DNA of 64,000 nt, taken from the NCBI RefSeq assembly GCF_001279695.1, contig NZ_LGDD01000279.1:20653-84652 (forward strand), in the 5' to 3' direction. Shown here piece by piece: positions 18,297 through 27,640 of the stretch. The position numbers were made by a program, and so were the translations under genes. The notes beneath the pieces were generated by a model, which worked only from the letters and a program-made list of their open reading frames with translations, made no database searches and was not told the DNA's origin. The first letter of the stretch is position 1, and every line of letters begins with the position of its first letter. This DNA comes from Streptomyces sp. WM6378. Lineage in GTDB: Bacteria; Actinomycetota; Actinomycetes; Streptomycetales; Streptomycetaceae.

Positions 18297-19403
18297 TTAC
18301 TTCTCCTGCTGCTTGCGCCAGCGGATGCCCGCTTCGAGGAAGCCGTCGATCTCGCCGTCGAGGACCGCCTGCGGGTTGCCGACCTCGAACTCCGTGCGGA
18401 GGTCCTTGACCATCTGGTACGGGTGCAGGACGTACGAACGCATCTGGTTGCCCCAGGAGTTGCCGCCGTCGCCCTTGAGCGAGTCCATCAGCGCCTGCTC
18501 CTCCTGGCGGCGGCGCTCAAGGAGCTTGGCCTGCAGGACGTTCATGGCGCTCGCCTTGTTCTGGATCTGCGAGCGCTCGTTCTGGCAGGAGACCACGATG
18601 CCGGTCGGGACGTGCGTGATGCGGACCGCGGAGTCCGTGGTGTTGACGCCCTGGCCGCCGGGGCCCGACGCGCGGTACACGTCGATGCGCAGCTCGGACT
18701 CGTCGATCTCGACGTGGTCGGACTGCTCGACGACCGGCAGCACCTCGACGCCCGCGAAGGACGTCTGGCGGCGGCCCTGGTTGTCGAAGGGCGAGATGCG
18801 GACCAGGCGGTGCGTGCCCTGCTCCACGGAGAGCGTGCCGTAGGCGTAGGGCGCGCTGACGACGAAGGTGGTCGACTTGATGCCGGCCTCTTCCGCGTAC
18901 GAGGTCTCGTACACCTCGGTCTTGTAGCCGTGGCGCTCGGCCCAGCGCAGGTACATGCGCTGGAGGCGCTCGGCGAAGTCGGAGGCGTCGACGCCGCCGG
19001 CCTCGGCGCGGATGTTGACCAGCGCCTCGCGGGAGTCGTACTCGCCGGACAGGAGGGTACGGACCTCCATCTCGTCCAGCGCCTTGCGCACGGACTCCAG
19101 CTCGGCCTCGGCCTCGGTGCGGGTGTCCGGGTCGTCCATCTCCTCGGCGAGCTCGAAGAGCACCCCGAGGTCGTCGATCCGGCCGCGCAGGGCCTCGGTC
19201 TTGCGCAGCTCCGCCTGGAGGTGCGAAAGCTTGCTGGTGATCTTCTGCGCCGCCTCCGGGTCGTCCCAGAGGGACGGGGCGGCCGCCTGCTCTTCGAGCG
19301 CAGCAATATCTGCCCTCATCGTGTCGAGGTCCAGGACGGCCTCGATCGACCCCATGGTCGAGGAGAGGGACTTCAGCTCTTCGGATACATCGACGACTGC
19401 CAC
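18297..19403 (-). CDS. prfB: Peptide chain release factor 2
   Basis: The 368-residue protein has the RF2 stop-codon recognition tripeptide SPF ([15 protein letters not shown]) and the catalytic GGQ loop ([15 protein letters not shown]). RF2 releases the chain at UGA and UAA. The gene is one continuous frame from GTG 19403; the +1 programmed frameshift that autoregulates prfB in E. coli and many bacteria is absent, as is usual for high-GC actinobacteria. The gene stands alone between the kinase gene pkaB and the LAATG protein gene, with its own terminator. Confidence 0.96.
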   Translation of the reverse strand: MAVVDVSEELKSLSSTMGSIEAVLDLDTMRADIAALEEQAAAPSLWDDPEAAQKITSKLSHLQAELRKTEALRGRIDDLGVLFELAEEMDDPDTRTEAEAELESVRKALDEMEVRTLLSGEYDSREALVNIRAEAGGVDASDFAERLQRMYLRWAERHGYKTEVYETSYAEEAGIKSTTFVVSAPYAYGTLSVEQGTHRLVRISPFDNQGRRQTSFAGVEVLPVVEQSDHVEIDESELRIDVYRASGPGGQGVNTTDSAVRITHVPTGIVVSCQNERSQIQNKASAMNVLQAKLLERRRQEEQALMDSLKGDGGNSWGNQMRSYVLHPYQMVKDLRTEFEVGNPQAVLDGEIDGFLEAGIRWRKQQEK

Positions 19404-19462
19404 GGGTCCAGCGTAACGGCTGCGCGCTCCGGCGTTCCCCGGGCGGCTTGATCATCCCTGGT

Positions 19463-20707
19463 CTAGGGGACGACGGGCGCCGAGTTCTTGGTGTCCTGCG
19501 GTGGCGGCTGCTTGCCGGAGTCGTCGCTCAGGGCCAGCCAGCCGCCGACGCCGACCGCCGCCGCGAGCGCGACCGCGGCCGTGGTCAGGACGAGGCGGCG
19601 CTTGCGGACCTGGTCGGCGCGGTGGCGGGCCGAGCCGGGACGCGGGGCGCCCGAGGAGCGGGGCGCGCGGGCGGTGCCGAGCGGGCCGCCGGCCAGCTCG
19701 TCGGGGCCGGGGACGCGCATGCTGGTGTGGGTGTCCCGGTTGGCGGAGTCGTGCTGCGCCCCGGGCACGAGCGGGACCGCGCCGCGGCGCGGGGTGGTGG
19801 GGACGGTCGGGTACGGGTCCTCGTACGCCTCCTCGTCCTCGGCGCCCTCGGCGTCCGGCTCGTCCACGTCGAGCGGGGGCATGCCCGCGACCAGGGGGAG
19901 CAGTTCGCGCAGCCGGACCGAGAGCTCGGAGGCGCGAAGGCGGGATGCCGGGGCCTTGGCCAGGCACTGGACGATCAGCTGCCACAGCTCGTCGGGGATG
20001 CCGGGAAGCGGGACGACCGTCTCGGTCACGTGGCGGCGCAGTACGGCGCCGGGGTGGCCGCCGCCGAACGGGGTGAAGCCCGCGAGCAGCTCGTACAGGA
20101 CCGTCGCGAGCGCGTAGATGTCGACGGCGGCGCGCGGCGGGAGGCCCTCGACGATCTCGGGGGCCAGGTAGTCCGGGGTGCCGATGATCCGCGTCGCCTT
20201 GGTGCGGCGCGGGGTGTCGATGAGCTTGGCGACGCCGAAGTCGGTGAGGAGGGCGGGGTGGGCGCCGCCGGGGCCGAGCGGGCCCTGCATGTCCAGGAGG
20301 ATGTTCTCGGGCTTGACGTCCCGGTGCACCACGCCGGCCGCGTGGGCGGCGGCGAGGCCGTCGGCGACGTCGGCCGCGATGGCCACGGCCGCCTCGGGGG
20401 CGAGCCGGCGCTCGCGGTCCAGGCGGGTGCGCACGTCGGTGCCGCGGATCAGGTCCATGACCAGAGCGAGGTCGTTGCCGTCCACCACCAGGTCGCGCAC
20501 GCCGACCACGTTGGGGTGGTCGAGGCCGAGCAGCGCGGTGCGCTCCTGCACGAAGCGGCCGACCAGCTCCTGATCGGCGGCCAGGTCCTCGCGCAGCAGC
20601 TTGATGGCGACCGGGCCACCGGGCCCTTCGCCGAGCCACACCGTGCCGGCGCTGCCGCGGCCCAGGATCTGGTGGGCGGTGTACCGGCTGCCGATATTCC
20701 GTGCCAA
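19463..20707 (-). CDS. pkaB: Serine/threonine protein kinase PkaB
   Basis: Residues about 8-270 form a Hanks-type kinase: Gly loop LGRGSAGTVW, Lys in VAIKLL, catalytic HRDVKPEN, DFG in LTDFGVAK, and APE in YLAPEIVE. A Pro/Arg-rich linker follows, then one membrane helix (about 372-392) and a short outer tail without sensor domains. TTG at 20707 is the start, with GGGAG five bases before it. It lies 142 bases downstream of pkaA on the same strand, the arrangement described in S. coelicolor. Such kinases phosphorylate cytoplasmic targets, often proteins with FHA domains; one is encoded 2 kb away at 22917. Confidence 0.9.
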   Translation of the reverse strand: MARNIGSRYTAHQILGRGSAGTVWLGEGPGGPVAIKLLREDLAADQELVGRFVQERTALLGLDHPNVVGVRDLVVDGNDLALVMDLIRGTDVRTRLDRERRLAPEAAVAIAADVADGLAAAHAAGVVHRDVKPENILLDMQGPLGPGGAHPALLTDFGVAKLIDTPRRTKATRIIGTPDYLAPEIVEGLPPRAAVDIYALATVLYELLAGFTPFGGGHPGAVLRRHVTETVVPLPGIPDELWQLIVQCLAKAPASRLRASELSVRLRELLPLVAGMPPLDVDEPDAEGAEDEEAYEDPYPTVPTTPRRGAVPLVPGAQHDSANRDTHTSMRVPGPDELAGGPLGTARAPRSSGAPRPGSARHRADQVRKRRLVLTTAAVALAAAVGVGGWLALSDDSGKQPPPQDTKNSAPVVP

Positions 20708-20849
20708 GACTGCTCCCTCAGCGGCTGGCTGTGCACGCTGAGGCTACGCGGCCGGGACGCCAACCTTCACTTCTGGCGCCGAAATCACCCTCTGGAAGTC
20801 GACAAATCCACGAAGTCGCGTCCCGGACCGACGGGGCGGAGCCCTTTGC

Positions 20850-22520
20850 TCACTGCTTTCCGGAGCCGCCGATGCTCTTGATCCAGCCGGATACCGTCGA
20901 AATCCCGTCACCGATGGCCTGCCAGTAGCTCTTGCCCTGGGCGACCCAGTCCTGGAGCGGGGTGAGCTCCCAGATCAGCCAGCCCGCGACGAACAGCAGC
21001 AGGAACGTGAACAGGCAGCCCTTGAGGCAGCCGAGACCCGGGATCCGCATCCGGTTCGGGCTGCGCCGGCGCGGCTCGCGGGGCTCCCGCGGCTCACGCG
21101 CGGGGGCCTGCGGCTGCTGCGGCGGGGGCTGCGGAGGCGCGTACTGCTGGCGCTGCGGCGCGTACTGCTGCTGGTAGGGCTGCGGTTGCTGCTGGTACGG
21201 CTGCGGCGGCGGGGCGTACTGCTGGCGCTGGGGCGGCCGGCCCTGCGGCGGGCGCTGCTGGGCGTAGCCCTGGGGCGGCTGCTGGCCCTGCTGGCCGTAG
21301 CCCTGCGGGGCCTGCTGCTGGCGGTGCGGGCGGCGACGCAGCGGGTCCTGCTCGGGCGGCAGGTAGCCGACCTGGGTCTGCTCGTTGCGGTCGCGCGCCG
21401 CCTGGAGCTGGGACTGCCAGGGGTGCGGCTCCTGCGGCTGCGGCTGGCCCTGCGGGACCGGCGGCATGACGGCCGTCGGGTCGGCGTGCTGGGCCTGGCC
21501 CGTCTGCGGCAGCACCGAGGTGCGCGCGGCCGGGTCGTACGAGGCCGCGTTGCTCGGCAGGACCTGGGTCGGGTCGGCCGCGCCCGGGGCCTCCGGCACC
21601 GGGGCCGGCGCCGGGTCGGGCGCGAGCAGCGCGCCCACGCCGTCGGCCGCCTCGACCTGGGCCGGGGTGGAGTGGACGCCGATGCCGGAGGCGACGACGC
21701 GCAGCCCGCGCGCCAGGTTCTCGGCGCTGGGCCGGCGGTCCGGGTCCTTGCTGAGGCAGCGCTCGATGACCGTCCACAGCGGGGCCGGGACGGTGGTCGG
21801 CCGGCGCGGCTCCTCGCTCAGGTGGCGGTGCAGGACTTCGAGCGCGGTGCCGCCCGCGAACGGAGGCCGGCCCGTGACCAGCTCGTACAGCAGGATTCCG
21901 GCGCCGTAGATGTCGACGGCGGAGGTCTGCGGGCGGCCCTCGGCGGACTCCGGCGCGACATAGGCGGGCGTGCCCACGAACTCGTGCGTACGGGTCAGGC
22001 CCGGGGAGTCCGCCAGGCGCGCGATGCCGAAGTCGGTCAGCATCGGGTGCATCGCGCCGTCGCGCTCGTCCAGGAGGACGTTGGCGGGCTTCAGGTCACG
22101 GTGGACGACGCCGTCGGCGTGGCTCGCGGCGAGCGCGTCGGCGATCTGGGCGGTGAGCAGGGACGCGGCGACCGGGGTGAGCGGGCCGTTCTCGCGGATG
22201 TAGCGGTGCAGGTCCGGACCGTCGATCAGGTCCATGACCAGAGCGAGCAGATCGCCCTCGACGACCAGGTCGCGGGTGCGCACGATGTTGTCGTGGCGCA
22301 GCCTCAGGAGCACGGAGCGTTCGCGCAGGAAGCGCATCACCACGTCCGCGTCGTTGGCGAGCTCCTCCTTGAGGACCTTGATCGCCACCGTCTCGCCCGG
22401 CTGGCCCGCCACGGACGCCTCGGAGCCCGCGGTCTCCCGCTGGCGGGCTCGCCAGACGGTGCCCGTGGCGCCGCGTCCGAGCGGCTCCTCGAGCAGGTAC
22501 TTGCTGCCTACCGGCCGCAC
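20850..22520 (-). CDS. pkaA: Serine/threonine protein kinase PkaA
   Basis: A 556-residue kinase. The catalytic domain (about 7-280) has LGRGATGTVW, the ATP Lys in VAIKVLKEEL, HRDLKPAN and LTDFGIAR. A long region rich in Pro and Gln (about 330-480, with PPQGYAQQ- and QQYAPP-type repeats) links it to one membrane helix (about 508-525) and a short C-terminal outer segment. The glutamine-rich linker is disordered and may mediate clustering. The start is GTG 22520 with GGGAG nine bases upstream. Divergent from it, across 396 bases, is the FHA-domain gene, so the kinase and a phosphothreonine-reading protein are neighbours. Confidence 0.9.
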   Translation of the reverse strand: MRPVGSKYLLEEPLGRGATGTVWRARQRETAGSEASVAGQPGETVAIKVLKEELANDADVVMRFLRERSVLLRLRHDNIVRTRDLVVEGDLLALVMDLIDGPDLHRYIRENGPLTPVAASLLTAQIADALAASHADGVVHRDLKPANVLLDERDGAMHPMLTDFGIARLADSPGLTRTHEFVGTPAYVAPESAEGRPQTSAVDIYGAGILLYELVTGRPPFAGGTALEVLHRHLSEEPRRPTTVPAPLWTVIERCLSKDPDRRPSAENLARGLRVVASGIGVHSTPAQVEAADGVGALLAPDPAPAPVPEAPGAADPTQVLPSNAASYDPAARTSVLPQTGQAQHADPTAVMPPVPQGQPQPQEPHPWQSQLQAARDRNEQTQVGYLPPEQDPLRRRPHRQQQAPQGYGQQGQQPPQGYAQQRPPQGRPPQRQQYAPPPQPYQQQPQPYQQQYAPQRQQYAPPQPPPQQPQAPAREPREPREPRRRSPNRMRIPGLGCLKGCLFTFLLLFVAGWLIWELTPLQDWVAQGKSYWQAIGDGISTVSGWIKSIGGSGKQ

Positions 22521-22916
22521 GTCATGCGCTCCCTGCTGCTCGCGTCCATTGCTGTGTGGGTTTCCGGCCCACTCTAGTGCCGCTCCCGATCGTGCCGACG
22601 GGTCGTGGGGTCGGCGCCACCAGCTTGTTCACCGTCTTCTCATGGTTCTCATGGAAGACGCGGCCTTCGCACAGAAGGTTGCCGAACGACCGTGCCCGGC
22701 ACCTCTTCGAAATGCCCCACTCGGTCGCAACCAGCCACTTTTCCGTCCACATTTGCGTCCCGAGCCGACCAATCAAGATCAATTAAAGGTGGGCGACGGG
22801 CGTGTTGTCAGTGGCAGGTGCGAGGATGCCCTCAGCACGAATTGTGTGCCGGGTGGGGGGAATCACAGGGCTGTTCCTCCTCCTTGGCACCCCGCGCAGA
22901 AGGGACCGCCGAGGCG
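22521..22916. other. Divergent promoter region between pkaA and the FHA/FtsK-like gene
   Basis: The gap contains TAGAGT on the minus strand about 60 bases before pkaA, a possible -10, and on the plus strand the PafBC-type element at 22805-22827. From about 22740 to 22800 the sequence is less GC-rich. No gene is apparent. Confidence 0.45.
22805..22827 (+). promoter_or_regulatory. PafBC/RecA-NDp-like promoter upstream of the FHA/FtsK-like gene
   Basis: TTGTCAGTG is followed after eight bases by GAGGAT. The actinobacterial RecA-independent DNA-damage promoter consensus is TTGTCRGTG-N8-TANNNT. The first half matches fully; the -10 part keeps only the A and final T. The ATG is about 90 bases downstream. 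Confidence 0.5.
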
Positions 22917-25900
22917 ATGCAGATCCGGCTGACCGTCCTCGCGCCGCGCAGCGGCCACGCTGCGGCGCGCGCCTGCGACGTGCTCGTCACCGCCCCGGCG
23001 GGGACGGCACTCGCGGCCGTCGCATCCGGCCTGGCCTCGGCCGCCTCGGGCGCGGAGGTCTCGGGCGCTTCCGTGGTGCTGTACGCGGGCCGCGAGCGGC
23101 TCGACGCCCAGCGCCGCATCCTGGGTGAGCCACCCCTGGTGGACGGAGCGGTGCTCTCCCTCGCCTCCCCCGCCGAGGACGAGCCGGCCCACGACGGCCC
23201 GGCCCCGGCCCGGCTGCACGTGGTGGCGGGTCCGGACGCGGGCGGCGTCCACCTGCTGCACGGCGGCCGCATCGGCATCGGCCGCGCCACCGAGTCGGAC
23301 GTCCCGCTGGACGATCCTGACGTCTCGCGCCAGCACTGCGAGGTGACGGTCGGCGAGGACGGCCGGGTGAGCGTCGCCGACCTGAACTCCACGAACGGCA
23401 CCCGCCTCGACGGCCGGGAGATCGGCGCCCGGCCGGTCCGGCTCGCGCCCGGCGCGCTGCTGCGGGTCGGCGAGTCCGCCCTGCGGCTCTCCCCCGGCGG
23501 CCCCGAGGCGGAGCCCTCCCTCGCCACCGTCCCGGACGGCGACGGCCACCTCCGGGTCACCCCCCGCACGACAGGCGCCGAACAGGCCGGTCCCGCCCCG
23601 CAGTTGAGCCCTCCGTCGGGCGATACGGCCTACGCCTTCGGGCACTCCGCTTCCCCTCTCAGTACGCCCGGCGGGCGCGAGGAGGCGCACGGCGGCGGGT
23701 TCGACGCGCTGGGGGCGCCCTCCGGGTACGGGCACGACGGCCGCGACGACCACCGGGAGGCGGCGCCGCCGAGCAGGCGGCAGGGCACGCCGATGCGCGG
23801 CACCCGGCTCCCCGAAGGCCTGCCCGGGCCGGACGAGGCCGAGCACGCCCGAGCGGACGCGGCCGACGGCGGCCGAAGGCGCGGCGGGATAGGGGCCTGG
23901 GCCCGGCGGCTGACCGGCGGGCGCGGCGAGGCGGCGCCCGAGGAAGCACCCGCGGAGCCGCAGCGCCCCCCGGCCGAGCCCGCGCCCGAGAGCTGGCCCG
24001 ACCCGGCCGCGCTGCTCCTGACCGCGCTCGGCCCCGGCCCCCGGCTCTGGGAGCGCGAGCCGGGCCATCCCGAGGCGCTCGCCGTCCGGGTCGGCACCAC
24101 GGACCGGGGCGAGCTGGCGGCCGTGCCGGTCACGGTGGGGCTGCGCGAGGCGGGCTCGCTCGGGCTCGCGGGGCCCCGCGAGCGGCTCGCGGGACTGGCC
24201 CGCTCGGCGATCGCCCAGCTGGCCGCGCTGCACGCGCCGACCACCCTGGAGATCGTCCTCATCAGTACGGACCGGGCGCGTCCCCTCCAGGCGCGGACCG
24301 CCGAGTGGGACTGGCTGGGCTGGCTCCCCCAGGTCCGCCCCGCGCACGGCCAGGACTGCCGGCTGCTCCTCGCCTACGACCGCGACCAGGCGACGGCACG
24401 CACGTCCGAGCTGGTCAGACGGCTCGACGCGGGCCCGCTCGGCCCGGCCTGGGCCTCGGCGGACCGGAGCGCGGTGGCCGAGGCCGCCGCGCGCTACGAG
24501 GGCCCGCTCACGGTGGTCGTCGTCGACGGCGACCCGGGTTCGGCCCCGCTGCGCGAGACCACCGCGCGCCTCGCCGCGGCCGGCGCCGCGGCCGGCATCC
24601 ATCTGCTCTGTCTCGCCGACGCCCCGCCCGCATCGGCGGCATCCCCCGTCGCGGCGACGTACGAGACGGCGTGCGCGGCCTCGCTCGCGTTCCGCGAATG
24701 CGGGGCGGTCGCCCTGCTCAGCGGTGATGTGGCCACCACTCTGCGGCTGCTGCGCATCGCGGGCGGCCGGCCGGCCGGGCACGGCACGGTGGCCACGATG
24801 GACGCGGTGTCGCGCGCCTGGGCCGAGCGGTTCGCCCGCGCGCTCGCCCCGCTGCGGACCGGCGACGGCACGGCGGCTTCGGCCGGGCGCCTCGCCTCCT
24901 CGCTGCCCCAATCCTCCCGGCTCCTCGACGAGTTGGGCCTTGCCCGGGCCACCCCGGCGTCCCTGATGGCCCGTTGGGAGTCGGCGCCGGACGGGGCGGT
25001 CGTGCTCGGCACCGGGCCGCGCGGCCCGGTCGGCGTGGACCTCGCGTCCGACGGCCCCCACCTCCTGGTCGAAGGGCCGCCCGGCAGCGGCCGCACCGAG
25101 CTGCTGCGGGCCGTCGCCGCCTCGCTCGCCGCGGGCGCCCGGCCCGACCGCCTCGCCCTGATCCTGGTCGACGGAGCGGGCGGCGAACGCGGCGAGGGCC
25201 TTCGCCCCTGCACCGAACTCCCGCATGTGTCAACCCACTTGATCGCTTCCGACCCCGTACGGATGCGGGAGTTCGCGCAGGCACTGGGGGCCGAGCTGAA
25301 GCGCCGGGCCGAGGTGCTCGGCGGGCTCGGCTTCGCACAGTGGCAGACCCAGCGCGAGGTCGCCGGGCGCCTGGTGGGGCAGCGGCAGGCGCCCGCTGTG
25401 GAGAGCCGGGGCGACCTCGACCCGCCGGGCAGCAGCACGCTGCGGCTGCGCCCGGTGGCCCGCAGCCGCACCGAGGAGGGGCCCGCGCTGCCCCGCCTGG
25501 TCGTCCTGGTCGACGATCTGGACGCGCTGGTGGCGCCCGCGCTCGGCAGTCCCGGGCGGCCGGCCGCGGGTTCGGTCGTACGGGCCCTGGAAGCGGTGGC
25601 CCGCGAGGGCGAGCGGCTCGGGGTGCACCTCGTGGCGGCCTCGGCCCGGCCCGACCGCACGGCCGACACGGAGCTCGCGCGCGGCGCCCGGCACCGGGTC
25701 GTCCTGGACCCGCCGCCCGCATCGCCCTCGCCGGAGGAGCCGTCGCCGGGACGGGGACGGCTGCATCAGGCGGACGGGGTGTCCGTGCCGTTCCAGGGCG
25801 GCCGGGTCACCGGGCGCATACCGCGCACCGCGACGCAGCGGCCCACCGTCGTGGTCCTGGAGTGGGAGCGGATGGGCGACCCGCCGGCCCGAAGGCCGGT

Positions 25901-26003
25901 CCGCGAGCTCGGCAACGGCCCCACGGACCTCGCCCTGTTGGCCAGCGCCCTCGACCGCGCGGCGTCCTTGGTCAACGCGCCCTCGGTGCCGCCGCTGCCG
26001 TGA
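22917..26003 (+). CDS. Ubiquitin-like / FHA / FtsK-SpoIIIE-like ATPase protein (1028 aa)
   Basis: Residues 1-85 look like a ubiquitin-type domain (LTVLAP at the start, VVLYAGRERLDAQRRILGEPPLVDGAVLSL). Residues 98-191 form an FHA domain with GRIGIGRATESDVPLDD, SRQHCEV and LNSTNGTRLDG, all residues for binding phosphothreonine present. A long Pro/Ala/Glu-rich linker follows. The C-terminal part resembles an FtsK/SpoIIIE ATPase with a P-loop-like GPPGSGRTE (720-728), Arg replacing the usual Lys, and a Walker B strand LVVLVDDLD (about 861-869). No membrane segment is evident. EssC/EccC proteins of type VII secretion have related parts, but no other secretion genes are near. The start is ATG 22917 with a weak GAGG site; upstream frame sequence is not protein-like. 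Confidence 0.82.
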   Translation: MQIRLTVLAPRSGHAAARACDVLVTAPAGTALAAVASGLASAASGAEVSGASVVLYAGRERLDAQRRILGEPPLVDGAVLSLASPAEDEPAHDGPAPARLHVVAGPDAGGVHLLHGGRIGIGRATESDVPLDDPDVSRQHCEVTVGEDGRVSVADLNSTNGTRLDGREIGARPVRLAPGALLRVGESALRLSPGGPEAEPSLATVPDGDGHLRVTPRTTGAEQAGPAPQLSPPSGDTAYAFGHSASPLSTPGGREEAHGGGFDALGAPSGYGHDGRDDHREAAPPSRRQGTPMRGTRLPEGLPGPDEAEHARADAADGGRRRGGIGAWARRLTGGRGEAAPEEAPAEPQRPPAEPAPESWPDPAALLLTALGPGPRLWEREPGHPEALAVRVGTTDRGELAAVPVTVGLREAGSLGLAGPRERLAGLARSAIAQLAALHAPTTLEIVLISTDRARPLQARTAEWDWLGWLPQVRPAHGQDCRLLLAYDRDQATARTSELVRRLDAGPLGPAWASADRSAVAEAAARYEGPLTVVVVDGDPGSAPLRETTARLAAAGAAAGIHLLCLADAPPASAASPVAATYETACAASLAFRECGAVALLSGDVATTLRLLRIAGGRPAGHGTVATMDAVSRAWAERFARALAPLRTGDGTAASAGRLASSLPQSSRLLDELGLARATPASLMARWESAPDGAVVLGTGPRGPVGVDLASDGPHLLVEGPPGSGRTELLRAVAASLAAGARPDRLALILVDGAGGERGEGLRPCTELPHVSTHLIASDPVRMREFAQALGAELKRRAEVLGGLGFAQWQTQREVAGRLVGQRQAPAVESRGDLDPPGSSTLRLRPVARSRTEEGPALPRLVVLVDDLDALVAPALGSPGRPAAGSVVRALEAVAREGERLGVHLVAASARPDRTADTELARGARHRVVLDPPPASPSPEEPSPGRGRLHQADGVSVPFQGGRVTGRIPRTATQRPTVVVLEWERMGDPPARRPVRELGNGPTDLALLASALDRAASLVNAPSVPPLP

Positions 26004-26235
26004 CGGCGGGGCCGCCGTCCGCGGCCCCAGTGGATCAACCCGGCTGCAAAGGGAGGCAGTTGGGACATCCCGCGACGCCCAACGTCACAAGCCCATCACG
26101 ATCATCAACTGGACAGCGAAGGCGGTATTGCGGCGCCCCCACACCGGGCGTAGGACTGTCGCACGGGACGAGAGCGGCGGCGCCTGCGTCACCGGGCGCG
26201 GCGGTTCGTACGCGCACGGGAGAGACGGGGCACGC

Positions 26236-27633
26236 ATGCGCAGCACTCGTACAGGCCGCACCACCACACGCACCACGACGACAGGTCGCACCCTCATATC
26301 CGCCCTCGCCATCAGCGGTCTCGCGCTCGGCGCGGCCGCGTGCAGCAGCGACGACGGCAAGAAGAGCGGGCCGTCCGCCAGCGCCTCGACCTCCGCGTCC
26401 ACGGGCGGCGGGGTCCAACTCCCCAAGCTCAACGGGGAGAAGATCGAGGTCGCCGCCGTGTGGACCGGGCCCGAGCAGGCCAACTTCGTGAAGGTGCTCA
26501 AGGAGTTCGAGGCGCGGACCGGGGCCACCGTCACCTTCGTGCCCGCCCAGGACCCCATCGTCAACTTCCTCGGCACGAAGATCGCCGGTGGCAGCCCGCC
26601 CGATGTGGCGATGCTGCCCCAGGTCGGCGCGATCCAGCAGGCCGTGGCGAAGAAGTGGGCCAAGCCCGCCGGGCCCGAGGCGAAGGCGCAGCTCGCCGCG
26701 AACTATTCGAAGGTGTGGCAGAACCTGGGTTCGGTCGACGGCACCCAGTACGGGGTGTACTTCAAGGCCGCCAACAAGTCCCTGGTCTGGTACAACACCA
26801 AGGTCTTCGAGAACGCGGGCGTCAAGGTCCCCGCGACATGGAAGGACTTCCTCGGCGCCGCCGACACCATCTCCGCCTCCGGCGTGACCCCGGTGTCCAT
26901 CGGTGGCGCGGACGGCTGGACGCTCACCGACTGGTTCGAGAACGTCTATCTCTCCCAGGCCGGGCCCGAGAAGTACGACCAGCTGGCCAAGCACGCGATC
27001 AAGTGGACCGACCCGTCCGTGAAGGACGCGCTCACCACCCTCGCCCAGCTCTTCGGCAAGCCGAACCTCATCGCGGGCGGCACCAACGGCGCGCTCCAGA
27101 CCGAGTTCCCGGCCTCCGTGACGCAGACCTTCACCGGTGGCGACCAGCCCAAGGCCGGCATGGTCTTCGAGGGCGACTTCGCCTCCGTCAACATCGCGGA
27201 GACCAACGCCAAGATCGGCACCGACGCCAAGGCGTTCCCGTTCCCGGCCGTGGGCGACAAGGCTCCGGTCGTGACGGGCGGCGACGCGGCCGTGGCCCTG
27301 AAGGACACCAAGGGCGCCCAGGCGCTGCTGACGTGGCTCGCGTCCACCGACGCCGCGCAGCTCTGGGCGAAGGCCGGCGGCTTCGTCTCGCCCAACAAGT
27401 CCCTGGACTTCGGCGCGTACCCCAACGACGTGCAGCGCGACATCGCCAAGTCGCTGATCGCGGCCGGTGACAACGTGCGCTTCGACATGTCGGACCAGGC
27501 CCCGCAGTCCTTCGGCGGCACCCCCGGCAAGGGCGAGTGGAAGGACCTCCAGGACTTCCTCAAGAACCCGTCCGACATCGCGGGCACCCAGTCCAAGCTG
27601 GAGGCCGACGCGGCCGCGGCGTTCAAGAACTGA
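26236..27633 (+). CDS. Sugar ABC transporter, extracellular solute-binding lipoprotein
   Basis: The 465-residue protein has an Arg/Thr-rich N-terminus, a hydrophobic signal segment and a probable lipobox ending in Cys (LALGAAAC), then a Ser/Thr-rich spacer. The mature part has the type-1 sugar-binding pattern: VWTGPEQANFVKVLKEFEARTGATVTF-like first lobe, GSPPDVAML, and the hinge region with FEGDFASVN. It should capture a sugar or oligosaccharide outside the membrane for the two permeases that follow. The start is ATG 26236. No ATPase gene is in the operon; streptomycete sugar importers commonly share the MsiK ATPase encoded elsewhere. The substrate is unknown. Confidence 0.88.
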   Translation: MRSTRTGRTTTRTTTTGRTLISALAISGLALGAAACSSDDGKKSGPSASASTSASTGGGVQLPKLNGEKIEVAAVWTGPEQANFVKVLKEFEARTGATVTFVPAQDPIVNFLGTKIAGGSPPDVAMLPQVGAIQQAVAKKWAKPAGPEAKAQLAANYSKVWQNLGSVDGTQYGVYFKAANKSLVWYNTKVFENAGVKVPATWKDFLGAADTISASGVTPVSIGGADGWTLTDWFENVYLSQAGPEKYDQLAKHAIKWTDPSVKDALTTLAQLFGKPNLIAGGTNGALQTEFPASVTQTFTGGDQPKAGMVFEGDFASVNIAETNAKIGTDAKAFPFPAVGDKAPVVTGGDAAVALKDTKGAQALLTWLASTDAAQLWAKAGGFVSPNKSLDFGAYPNDVQRDIAKSLIAAGDNVRFDMSDQAPQSFGGTPGKGEWKDLQDFLKNPSDIAGTQSKLEADAAAAFKN

Positions 27634-27640
27634 TCCGGCG

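Noticed and set aside
22917..26003. Type VII secretion locus
   Set aside because: No WXG100 proteins, EccB/D/E or mycosin genes flank the FHA/FtsK-like gene; only the domain resemblance remains.
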